NCBI GenBank assembly: GCA_964452045.1
Contig: CAYVKM010000007.1
Span: 1-64,000, forward strand
Direction of reading: 5' to 3'
DNA from: CAYVKM01 sp964452045
Lineage (GTDB): Bacteria > Calditrichota > Calditrichia > RBG-13-44-9
Length of the DNA stretch: 64,000 nt
Part shown: piece by piece, positions 17,847 to 25,369 of the stretch
How the letters are laid out: each line of letters opens with the position of its first letter
Position numbering within the stretch: position 1 is the stretch's first letter
Notes under the pieces: model-generated
Database searches by the model: none
Seen by the model: the letters and a program-made list of their open reading frames with translations, nothing else
What the model was told of the DNA's origin: nothing
Position numbers and translations under genes: made by a program

Positions 17847-18358
17847 GAAATACAAAAATAGCGGGAATAGCATTAATTACAATAGGTTTACTTATTGTCG
17901 TCCACAATTTGGGGATTGATATTTTTAGCTGGTCTTTTATTCGAAGTATCGGTTTTTTAGTGATCGGGTTATTGCTTTTGATAAAAGGATTTGAGAAAAC
18001 ACCCCGCAGAAATCTGTACGTTGGTTCCTGGTTTTCAATTATTGGAACATATTTTTTATTAGGAGAATTCCATTTTTATTCATTATCCCCGGGGTTAAGT
18101 TTAACGATTTTTACACTAACTTTTGGTTTTTCGTTTTGCATTCTGTTTTTCTTTAAAAACAAAGATTGGGGATATTTATTATACGGAAATTTGTTGTTAC
18201 TCATCGGCATACTATTTCTACTGGAATATTTGCAGTTACTACCTCCTTTTTATTTTGAAGATACAGTCGACCTATACTGGCCATTGATATTAATTGTGGT
18301 TGGATTTATTGTGATCTTGCGGGGATTTTTAAATAGAAATTTAGACAAAGCTAAATAA
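17843..18358 (+). CDS. LiaF/DUF5668-like integral membrane protein
   Basis: A 171-residue hydrophobic protein with about six predicted helices in three pairs (near 5-25, 33-50, 62-85, 90-105, 112-130, 145-165). Repeated LLI-G-L/I-L-L patterns are like the membrane part of LiaF and the DUF5668 group, often coded next to PspC proteins. It overlaps the PspC gene by four bases and is followed directly by a terminator, so the two make a small envelope unit. The assignment is by hydropathy and context; there is no catalytic motif. Confidence 0.6.
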   Translation: MRNTKIAGIALITIGLLIVVHNLGIDIFSWSFIRSIGFLVIGLLLLIKGFEKTPRRNLYVGSWFSIIGTYFLLGEFHFYSLSPGLSLTIFTLTFGFSFCILFFFKNKDWGYLLYGNLLLLIGILFLLEYLQLLPPFYFEDTVDLYWPLILIVVGFIVILRGFLNRNLDKAK

Positions 18359-18359
18359 A

Positions 18360-18388
18360 AAAAGGAAGTGAACACTTCCTTTTTTTTA
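18360..18388. terminator. Bidirectional rho-independent terminator
   Basis: A 7-bp perfect stem, GGAAGTG (18364-18370) with CACTTCC (18373-18379), is flanked by an A-run on the left and a T-run on the right. It lies between the convergent PspC-linked gene and the YHS lipoprotein gene and can stop transcription from both sides. Confidence 0.85.
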
Positions 18389-18412
18389 TTATCTAATTTC
18401 TAATATCGATGC

Positions 18413-18724
18413 TTATTTCTTTTCACTCTCATATTTTGCCAGAACTGCCTTTGGATCTTCTTTAAACTTACTTTTACAATAGTCACTGCAAAATCCATAC
18501 AGCTGACCTTCATAAATGGCGGTATCTGCTATGGCATGTTTATGCAGATCCATCCCACAGGTTACATCCTCAGGATAAGTTAACATGTCGGCCGATATAT
18601 ACATGGCACTGCTGGTATCGGCTGTTACCTCCATCTCTGTTTTTTCTGCTTTTTCCTGGTTGCATGAACTCATCAAAAAAAGCCCCAACATTAAAAACAT
18701 AACTAAAAATAAAATCGACTTCAC
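18413..18724 (-). CDS. YHS-domain lipoprotein
   Basis: A 103-residue lipoprotein with an N-terminal signal ending LMSSC (Cys21). Residues 50-100 form a YHS domain: DVTCGMDLHKHAIADTA, then YGFCSDYCKSKFKEDP. The Cys residues of C-G-M and C-S-x-x-C fit the metal-binding pattern of this domain, which occurs in copper and heavy-metal P-type ATPases and related proteins. The gene points away from an ArsR-like reading frame and a tetraheme cytochrome, so a role in periplasmic metal handling is plausible. That role is inference. A good AGGAG precedes the start on the minus strand. Confidence 0.8.
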   Translation of the reverse strand: MKSILFLVMFLMLGLFLMSSCNQEKAEKTEMEVTADTSSAMYISADMLTYPEDVTCGMDLHKHAIADTAIYEGQLYGFCSDYCKSKFKEDPKAVLAKYESEKK

Positions 18725-18922
18725 TATATCTCCTCCATTTAATTTTGATATAATTTACTTCAATTGCTTAAACAAATCAAAGCAAAATTGGTATAATCTT
18801 CAGTGAATTAACCGAATGAAAATGTATGGGAGTGAAGATTTTACAGATTCGAATTATAAAAGGAGGCCCGTTAAGAATCAAAAATTTCTTGTTTAGAGAG
18901 AAGAAATGATGGGGGAAATCTG

Positions 18923-19240
18923 ATGATCAATAATCTGACCGAATTTTTTAAAGCAATTTGAGATACAACCAGATTAAGAATTGTAAATTTACTGCTAAAC
19001 TGTCCAGCCTGTCATGTTAATGAGATCTCCGAAATCCTCGAAGTTCCACAAAGTAAAATTTCCCGTAATCTCTCTACATTAAGACACGCGGGTTGGGTGG
19101 TTCATTACCGGCGGGATAAATGGGTTTACTACAAAATTGATCCGAATTTGGATGAGAAGATGCTGGAAGTTTTCAGAGAATTTTTTAAATCGTATATTCA
19201 ATTTGATGCTGATTTGAAGGTAGCGAGGAACCGCGTCTGA
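18923..19240 (+). pseudogene. ArsR-family transcriptional regulator interrupted by one in-frame TGA
   Basis: The frame codes for a 105-position winged-helix protein of the ArsR/SmtB type: EFFKAI, then DTTRLRIVNLLL, EISEILEVPQSKISRNLSTLRHAG (recognition helix) and a wing with YRRDKWVYYKIDP. Codon 13 (18959-18961) is TGA, at a position that is usually Ala, Ser, Gly or Cys in the family (K-A-L-x-D-P-T-R-L). Everything before and after it stays homologous and in frame, and GGGGGAA lies before the ATG. A CPACH cluster (Cys27, Cys30, His31) resembles a metal or redox site. Possible readings are a very young pseudogene, a sequencing error, or recoding of TGA. No convincing SECIS hairpin was seen just downstream. 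Initiation after the TGA would lose helix 1. Confidence 0.75.
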
Positions 19241-19371
19241 AAAATTAAAGTCTAAATTAGGTCTTAAGGATATTGTTAAAAAAAGGAATAAATGAAAACA
19301 TAATTAACTTGCTTTTAAATGGTGGTTATTTTAATATATCAGAAGAATAATTAAAGTGGAGGAATCATCTT

Positions 19372-19926
19372 ATGAGCAGAAAGGTATTGAGTTTATTGCT
19401 GGTAATCTTCGTGATTGGTTTCTTTGTAGTACAGAATTACGCCCAGGACAAAGAATTCAAGTACATTGGATCGAAAAAGTGCAAAATGTGCCATAGTTCA
19501 AAGAAAAGTGGAGAAGCTTACAAAATATGGGAATCATCAGCACATTCAAAAGCATATCAGACATTGGCATCCGATGAATCGAAAGCGATTGCTGCAAAAA
19601 TGGAAATTGAAGATCCGCAGAAAAGCGACAAGTGCTTAACCTGCCACGTAACCGGATTTGGAAAGCCAGCCAGTATGTTTGAGGCAAGTTTTTCTCAGGA
19701 TGAGGGTGTAGGTTGTGAAGCATGTCATGGCCCTGGCAGTGAATACAAAAGTATGAAGGTCATGAAAGATCTTTATGCAGGCACTGCTAAAGCTGCAGAT
19801 TACGGATTGGTGGTACCAACCGAAGAAACATGTAAGACCTGCCATAATGAAAAATCACCTACATTCAAGGGATTTGATTTTGCCAAATACTCAGCGATGA
19901 TTGCACATCCTGTTCCAAAAGAATAA
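19372..19926 (+). CDS. Secreted tetraheme cytochrome c (cytochrome c554-like)
   Basis: A 184-residue exported cytochrome. The signal peptide covers residues 1-25, ending near NYAQ. Four CxxCH heme-attachment motifs are visible: CKMCH, CLTCH, CEACH and CKTCH. The ACHGPGSEYK and SSAHSKAYQTL segments match the cytochrome c554/multiheme family, where extra His residues serve as distal ligands. It should carry electrons in the periplasm; the partner is not in the window. A strong GTGGAGG ribosome site lies before the ATG, and a terminator follows immediately, so it is probably monocistronic. The TGA-interrupted ArsR frame upstream may have regulated it. Confidence 0.9.
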   Translation: MSRKVLSLLLVIFVIGFFVVQNYAQDKEFKYIGSKKCKMCHSSKKSGEAYKIWESSAHSKAYQTLASDESKAIAAKMEIEDPQKSDKCLTCHVTGFGKPASMFEASFSQDEGVGCEACHGPGSEYKSMKVMKDLYAGTAKAADYGLVVPTEETCKTCHNEKSPTFKGFDFAKYSAMIAHPVPKE

Positions 19927-19945
19927 GAACTTTTATTTTGCCATA

Positions 19946-19977
19946 AAAAGGGCTTATATTTAATAAGCCCTTTTTTT
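19946..19977 (+). terminator. Rho-independent terminator after the cytochrome gene
   Basis: The stem GGGCTTA (19950-19956) and TAAGCCC (19964-19970) has a 7-base loop, preceded by AAAA and followed by seven Ts. It lies 24 bases after the cytochrome stop. Confidence 0.9.
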
Positions 19978-20025
19978 ATTTGGTACCGAAACCTGGAATC
20001 TTCTGCTTTTTGTTGAGGATATGCC

Positions 20026-21171
20026 TTGGAAAACATTGGTCTACATGATAAGGTTGAGATTGGTGAACGGGTGTTTGATATTCACACCGGCATTATTTCA
20101 GAATCAAAAAAAGTGATTTCCGAAGTATTTGAAAAAGGTATGTTCCTAACCTCAAAGGAAATGCCGATAAGCCTCAGAAATTCTCCTGCCAAAATAAATT
20201 ATGAATTTCTAAATAACATTACCAAAGAATTTCATAATGATGTCATTGATGAGTTAGAGGCTCTGTATCTCATCGATGAAAAATTAAATCGGTTCAAACA
20301 TGCAATTTCTCGATTTCATCTGGGATGCATGTTTTTGAAACGTAATTTATTTGAAGAGGCTACCCGGCAATTTAAAATTGCCCTTGAACAGGATCCGAAA
20401 TTTATAAAATCTTATATTGGATTAGGCATATCTTATCTTAAATCTAAAATATTTGATAAAGCACTAAACGTGTTTCAGAAAGCAATGGATCTGGGAGATA
20501 AATATCCGGATTTATATAATTTTGTAGGATTGTCTCATTTATTTTTGGGAGACTTCGATAAAGCGACCACTGCGTTTAAGGCTGCGATCGACATCAATCC
20601 GAATTATTCGGAATGCCAGTTTAACATGGGTGTAGCGTTATATAAATCTGCGCTGGAAGGAGCTAAAGACCCGCGTGCAGTTGCTGTTCCCGCAAGAATT
20701 GTTATTTACCTTAAACAGGTTAGGGATTTAAGCAGGTATCAACAGAGCCATTGGCAGAAACATTTCACCCAGTTACTGGATTTATTGAAGGATAATAACC
20801 ATGAGGTTATCCTTCCGGAAATAGAAAATTTTCAGTTAAAACTGGTTGATTTTGCCCCGGAAAAAGATAAAATATATGAATTTTACCTCCGCTTTTTATT
20901 TGGCGGAAACGAGCTTTCCCAGGAAGTTATCGATAAATATGAATCTTATTTCATAAGTAAAGATGAAAATGTTCTAAAATTTCCGGATTACTGGAATGAG
21001 CTGGGCGTCTATAATCTTATCAAGAGCAGAAGCCTATACCTGCAGTCCATTACCGAATTTGAGAAGGCACTGGAAATCGCGCCCGGTTTTACAGATGCGA
21101 AAAAATATCGTGATATGATAAAAAGCAACGAAAAAGGCTTTCTGATTCTCCTCCGTGCCATCTTAAAATAA
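20026..21171 (+). CDS. TPR-repeat protein, probable partner of the sigma-54 activator
   Basis: A 381-residue soluble protein. The start is probably TTG at 20026: GAGG lies 7 bases before it and the ATG at 20021 is in another frame. Tetratricopeptide repeats occupy about 90-210 (HLGCMFLKRNLFEEATRQF, SYIGLGISYLKSKIFDKAL and two more) with a further repeat near 325-365. The first 85 residues and the 215-320 region match nothing recognised. The gene ends 12 bases before an NtrC-type regulator and is surely in the same transcript, so it may pass a signal to it. No histidine kinase is adjacent. Function is otherwise unknown. Confidence 0.75.
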   Translation: MENIGLHDKVEIGERVFDIHTGIISESKKVISEVFEKGMFLTSKEMPISLRNSPAKINYEFLNNITKEFHNDVIDELEALYLIDEKLNRFKHAISRFHLGCMFLKRNLFEEATRQFKIALEQDPKFIKSYIGLGISYLKSKIFDKALNVFQKAMDLGDKYPDLYNFVGLSHLFLGDFDKATTAFKAAIDINPNYSECQFNMGVALYKSALEGAKDPRAVAVPARIVIYLKQVRDLSRYQQSHWQKHFTQLLDLLKDNNHEVILPEIENFQLKLVDFAPEKDKIYEFYLRFLFGGNELSQEVIDKYESYFISKDENVLKFPDYWNELGVYNLIKSRSLYLQSITEFEKALEIAPGFTDAKKYRDMIKSNEKGFLILLRAILK

Positions 21172-21183
21172 ATCTACTTTGGT

Positions 21184-22515
21184 ATGAATCCCATCCTGAT
21201 TGTTGACAACGAAACAAAGTTCTGTAAAGCGGTCCAGGCTGGTCTGGAACAGGAAAATTTACCGGCCGAATATAAGAATTCTGGTGAAGACGCACTGAAA
21301 TGGATGGAAGAGAATAATTGCCAGGTTGTACTCACCGATATCAAAATGGAAGGTATGAGTGGAATAGATCTTCTCAAGCAGATCAAATCCTTGTATCCCT
21401 CCGTTGAAGTTATTATGATGACGGCATTCGCTTCCCAAAAGAATGCAGTGGAGGCGCTCCGGGAGGGTGCCATGGATTACCTGATTAAGCCTTTTGAGAT
21501 GGAAGAGTTGATCTTAAGAATAAAGCGCATCTCGGAGCAGAAAAAAATTCTTGCGGAGAATTTATCGCTAAAATCCCGCTCCGAAAAACCGGTTTATTTT
21601 ACCCAGATCATCGGGCGCAGTGATCCGATGAAGGTAGTCTACCGATTGATTGAAAAGGCAGCAGGTACAGAGTCCAATATACTCATATTGGGGGAGAGTG
21701 GTACGGGTAAGGAACTGGTGGCTGAAGCCGTCCATTCCAGCAGCAATCGAAAAGATATGCCCTTTCTTGCCATAAATTGTGCCGCTCTACCTGAGAATTT
21801 GCTGGAGAGTGAACTATTTGGTTACGAGAAGGGTGCATTCACAGGAGCGGTACAGCGTAAACTTGGTAAATTTGAAATTGCCAATGGCGGGACAATCTTT
21901 CTGGATGAGATCGGAGATATGAGCCTACCCATCCAGGCCAAACTTTTACGAGTGCTGCAAAATAAAGAAATATTCAGGTTGGGGGGAAACCAAGGCATCC
22001 GGGTAGATTCGCGGGTAATTGCTGCCACTAATCGCGATCTGGAGACAATGGTGCGGGAAAAAGCATTCCGGGAAGATCTGTATTATCGCTTAAACGTGTT
22101 TCCAATTAAAGTACCCCCACTGCGGTACAGGAAAGAAGATATCCCCGAACTGGTAAATCATTTTATCAAGAACAGTGCGCTTGTTGCGGTGGACAGGTTT
22201 GCTCTGAATAAATTGATGGAGCATGATTGGCCGGGAAATATACGGGAACTGCAAAATGTAATTGAACGGGCATCAATAATGTCTGATGCTGTTATTACAC
22301 CGGAACATTTACCTGATTGGAAAACAACCAGGACAGAGATGAATTACAATTTTCAAATACCTGAGAGCGGTTTTGATCTTGATGTGTTCGAGGCCTTCCT
22401 GATAAACCGTGCCCTGAAAATGGCAAATGGCAATAAAACAGCCGCAGCAAAAATTCTGGGGATAACCCGGCGAAGATTATATTCTATGATGAAAAGCCTG
22501 AATTTAGACCTCTGA
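21184..22515 (+). CDS. NtrC-family sigma-54-dependent response regulator
   Basis: A 443-residue regulator in three parts. Residues 1-120 are a receiver domain with phospho-acceptor Asp52 (VVLTDIKM) and the conserved Thr and Lys (MMTAFAS, YLIKPFE). Residues about 140-375 are a sigma-54 AAA+ domain: Walker A GESGTGKE, the sigma-54 contact loop GAFTGA (217-222), Walker B GGTIFLDEIGDM, and an arginine-finger region. Residues about 400-443 are a Fis-type helix-turn-helix (NKTAAAKILGITRRRLYSM). It activates sigma-54 promoters by ATP hydrolysis. Its upstream neighbour is a TPR protein, and a sigma-54 promoter lies directly downstream, before clpB, which makes clpB an obvious candidate target. Confidence 0.93.
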   Translation: MNPILIVDNETKFCKAVQAGLEQENLPAEYKNSGEDALKWMEENNCQVVLTDIKMEGMSGIDLLKQIKSLYPSVEVIMMTAFASQKNAVEALREGAMDYLIKPFEMEELILRIKRISEQKKILAENLSLKSRSEKPVYFTQIIGRSDPMKVVYRLIEKAAGTESNILILGESGTGKELVAEAVHSSSNRKDMPFLAINCAALPENLLESELFGYEKGAFTGAVQRKLGKFEIANGGTIFLDEIGDMSLPIQAKLLRVLQNKEIFRLGGNQGIRVDSRVIAATNRDLETMVREKAFREDLYYRLNVFPIKVPPLRYRKEDIPELVNHFIKNSALVAVDRFALNKLMEHDWPGNIRELQNVIERASIMSDAVITPEHLPDWKTTRTEMNYNFQIPESGFDLDVFEAFLINRALKMANGNKTAAAKILGITRRRLYSMMKSLNLDL

Positions 22516-22641
22516 TTCTGTCTATATGACAGATAAATCTGTCACCATTTTGATATAAAATTCTCTCCGATTTAATTTTTTTTCCCTATTAATTTTTTAA
22601 TTTTAAATTATTCAATTACTTACAGATACCGATATAGTTTC

Positions 22642-22657
22642 TGGCACATTAAATGCG
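22642..22657 (+). promoter_or_regulatory. Predicted sigma-54 promoter of clpB
   Basis: TGGCAC (22642-22647) is a perfect -24 element. The invariant GG (22643-22644) is followed by exactly ten bases and then GC (22655-22656), with ATGC at the -12 box against the consensus TTGC. Transcription should start near 22668, giving a leader of about 23 bases that contains a GAGGAAAG ribosome site before the clpB ATG at 22691. The activator coded immediately upstream is of the matching NtrC class. Confidence 0.65.
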
Positions 22658-22690
22658 TTTAAGGGACTGTTTAAAGAAAGTGAGGAAAGA

Positions 22691-25321
22691 ATGAATTTAG
22701 AAAAACTAACTATAAAATCACAGGAATCTGTTTCCAACGCCCAGCAGCTTGCCCAGGAAAGGGGACAGCAACAGATAGAACCGGAACACGTACTCCTGGC
22801 AATGCTGATGGATGAGCAGGGAATAGTGCCTTCGATTTTTAAGAAAATTGGTATCCAATTAAATCCATTTAAAATCGAACTTGAGCGGATTACAGATACG
22901 TTCCCAAAAGTCTCCGGTGCCCCAGGGCAAATATATGCCAGTCCAAATCTGAACCAGTTATTTAATCTGGCATTAACCGAAGCAAAAAATCTGAAAGATG
23001 AATTTGTTTCGACGGAACACCTATTACTGGCTATTACGAAACTCAAAGGATCGAAGGCAGCGGAACTTCTGATTCACAATGGTTTAACCAGTTCCAATAT
23101 TTTGTCGGTCATGAAGGACGTCCGGGGAAATCAGAGGGTGACTGATCAGAATCCGGAAGGTAAGTATATGGCCTTGGAGAGATATGCCAGGGATCTGACC
23201 GAACTGGCAAACCGGGGTAAATTGGATCCGGTAATCGGCCGGGATGAGGAAATCCGTAGAGTTCTTCAGGTGCTCTCCCGCAGGACTAAAAATAATCCGG
23301 TGTTGATCGGAGATCCGGGAGTTGGAAAAACGGCAATTGTTGAGGGTATTGCCCAAAGAATGGTGCGTCGAGATATCCCCGAAAATTTAGCCGAGAAAAA
23401 GATTGTTGCTCTGGATATGGGTGCTTTGATTGCCGGAGCGAAGTTCAGGGGTGAATTCGAAGACCGGCTAAAAGCCGTCCTGAAAGAGATTGAGGAATCG
23501 GATGGAAACATCATCCTTTTTATTGATGAATTACACACTCTGGTAGGTGCGGGTGCTGCAGAAGGAAGTATTGATGCTTCGAATATGTTAAAACCTGCTC
23601 TGGCCCGGGGCGAATTGCGTTGTATTGGTGCAACAACCGTTGACGAATACCGCAAATATATTGAAAAAGATGCCGCCCTGGAACGAAGATTTCAGCCGAT
23701 ACTGGTTAATCAACCATCCATTGAGGATTCGGTGTCGATTCTGCGTGGATTGAAGGAAAAATATGAAGTTCATCATGGGGTTAAAATTACCGATGCTGCC
23801 ATCATTGCAGCGGTCAATTTATCTCAACGGTATATAACGGACCGCTTTCTGCCAGATAAGGCGATTGATCTGATTGATGAGGCCGCTTCCAGATTAAGAA
23901 TAGAAATTAATTCCATGCCCGAAGAATTGGATGAAGTGGAAAGAAGGATCAAACAACTTGAGATTGAAACTGTGGCCTTGAAAAAGGAGAAGGATAGTAT
24001 TTCCAAAGACCGATTAAAAAATATTGAGAAGGAACTGGCCGACCTTCGGGAAGAAAGGGACGGTTTACAAAGTCACTGGAAATTGGAAAAAGAGACCATT
24101 CAGAATATCCGAGAGACAAAGGCTCGAATTGATGAGTTGCGTGGCGAGATGGAAAAGAGCGAACGGCAGGCAAATTTGAATCGTGTAGCAGAAATAAAAT
24201 ATGGGTTAATCCCCGAAATGGAAAAGAAGCTGAACGGTTTCAATGCCAAATTGAAGGAGATACAACAAAATAGACGAATGCTAAAAGAGGAAGTGGATGA
24301 TGAAGATATCGCCGAAATCGTGAGTAAATGGACCGGCATTCCGGTTTCCCGTATGTTGGAAACAGAGCGGGAAAAATTGGTTAAGATTGAAAGTAATCTG
24401 GCCAAAAGAGTAGTGGGGCAGGAAGAAGCTATTTCAGCGGTATCGAATGCCATTCGCCGATCCCGGGCCGGACTTGCGGATAAAAACAGGCCAATTGGTT
24501 CTTTTATCTTTTTAGGTCCCACTGGTGTAGGCAAAACCGAACTGGCTCGTGCCCTGGCCGAATTTCTCTTCAATGATGAGGATGCCATGGTCCGGATCGA
24601 CATGTCAGAATATATGGAACGTCACTCTGTATCGCGTTTAATCGGTGCTCCTCCCGGTTATGTGGGATACGACGAAGGCGGACAATTGACCGAGGCAGTC
24701 CGGAGAAAACCTTATTCAGTAATTCTTCTGGATGAAATCGAAAAAGCGCACCCGGAGGTATTCAATGTTCTGCTCCAGCTGCTTGATGACGGGCGTTTGA
24801 CTGATAATAAGGGACACATTGTAAATTTTAAAAATACCATTGTTATCATGACTTCTAACCTTGGTGCGCATTTAATATTAGAAAAGTCCCAGGAAATTGG
24901 TCGTAAAGATGATTTGACTATTTATAATGAAATCAAGAACGAGATTCTGTTGATGTTACGGCAGCAACTAAAACCGGAATTTTTAAACCGGATCGATGAG
25001 ATCATCATTTTTCATAGTCTGACTCGTGCCGATATTGAGAAAATTGTTGACTTACAGATGGTGATTGTGGAACGTCAACTCGCTGATCAGGGCCTGACCG
25101 TTCGGTTAACAGATAGTGCCAAAAAGTATCTGGGAGACCGAGGTTACGATCCGGCTTTTGGTGCCAGACCATTGAAAAGGATTATCCAGAAAGAGATCCT
25201 GGACAGACTTGCTCTGGAGATACTGGAAAGAAAGTTTAACCGGGGAGAAGAGATTTTGGTCGACTTCAAAAAAGATCAGATTGTTATAAAATCAGCAGAA
25301 AAAGAGACGATAAATGCATGA
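22691..25321 (+). CDS. clpB: ATP-dependent disaggregase ClpB
   Basis: An 876-residue Hsp100 chaperone that rescues aggregated proteins with DnaK. The N-domain (1-150) begins MNLEKLTIKSQES, as in ClpB. The first AAA+ module has Walker A GDPGVGKT and Walker B IILFIDELHTLVGAG. A long coiled-coil middle domain (about 405-530) separates ClpB from ClpA. The second AAA+ module has GPTGVGKTE and VILLDEIEKAH, with GAPPGYVGYDEGG as pore loop. The D2-small domain closes the chain. No ClpP-binding loop was noted. It precedes the Do-type protease by 48 bases, giving a likely chaperone-protease operon. The upstream promoter looks sigma-54 dependent; no CIRCE repeat was seen. Confidence 0.95.
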   Translation: MNLEKLTIKSQESVSNAQQLAQERGQQQIEPEHVLLAMLMDEQGIVPSIFKKIGIQLNPFKIELERITDTFPKVSGAPGQIYASPNLNQLFNLALTEAKNLKDEFVSTEHLLLAITKLKGSKAAELLIHNGLTSSNILSVMKDVRGNQRVTDQNPEGKYMALERYARDLTELANRGKLDPVIGRDEEIRRVLQVLSRRTKNNPVLIGDPGVGKTAIVEGIAQRMVRRDIPENLAEKKIVALDMGALIAGAKFRGEFEDRLKAVLKEIEESDGNIILFIDELHTLVGAGAAEGSIDASNMLKPALARGELRCIGATTVDEYRKYIEKDAALERRFQPILVNQPSIEDSVSILRGLKEKYEVHHGVKITDAAIIAAVNLSQRYITDRFLPDKAIDLIDEAASRLRIEINSMPEELDEVERRIKQLEIETVALKKEKDSISKDRLKNIEKELADLREERDGLQSHWKLEKETIQNIRETKARIDELRGEMEKSERQANLNRVAEIKYGLIPEMEKKLNGFNAKLKEIQQNRRMLKEEVDDEDIAEIVSKWTGIPVSRMLETEREKLVKIESNLAKRVVGQEEAISAVSNAIRRSRAGLADKNRPIGSFIFLGPTGVGKTELARALAEFLFNDEDAMVRIDMSEYMERHSVSRLIGAPPGYVGYDEGGQLTEAVRRKPYSVILLDEIEKAHPEVFNVLLQLLDDGRLTDNKGHIVNFKNTIVIMTSNLGAHLILEKSQEIGRKDDLTIYNEIKNEILLMLRQQLKPEFLNRIDEIIIFHSLTRADIEKIVDLQMVIVERQLADQGLTVRLTDSAKKYLGDRGYDPAFGARPLKRIIQKEILDRLALEILERKFNRGEEILVDFKKDQIVIKSAEKETINA

Positions 25322-25369
25322 AACCAATTCATCTCGGATGAGTAAGAAACAAAAAAAAGAGGAGTTTTA

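Noticed and set aside
18962..19020. Possible SECIS element after the in-frame TGA of the ArsR-like frame
   Set aside because: Only a 5-bp TACAA/TTGTA stem with a 12-base loop was found, without the expected loop G and stem length. It was not annotated as a feature.
22516..22690. CIRCE (HrcA) operator before clpB
   Set aside because: No TTAGCACTC-N9-GAGTGCTAA-like inverted repeat was seen; a sigma-54 element fits instead.
24100..24603. Long minus-strand open frame opposite clpB
   Set aside because: Ser/Arg-rich translation typical of the antisense of a coding gene; no start signal or homology.
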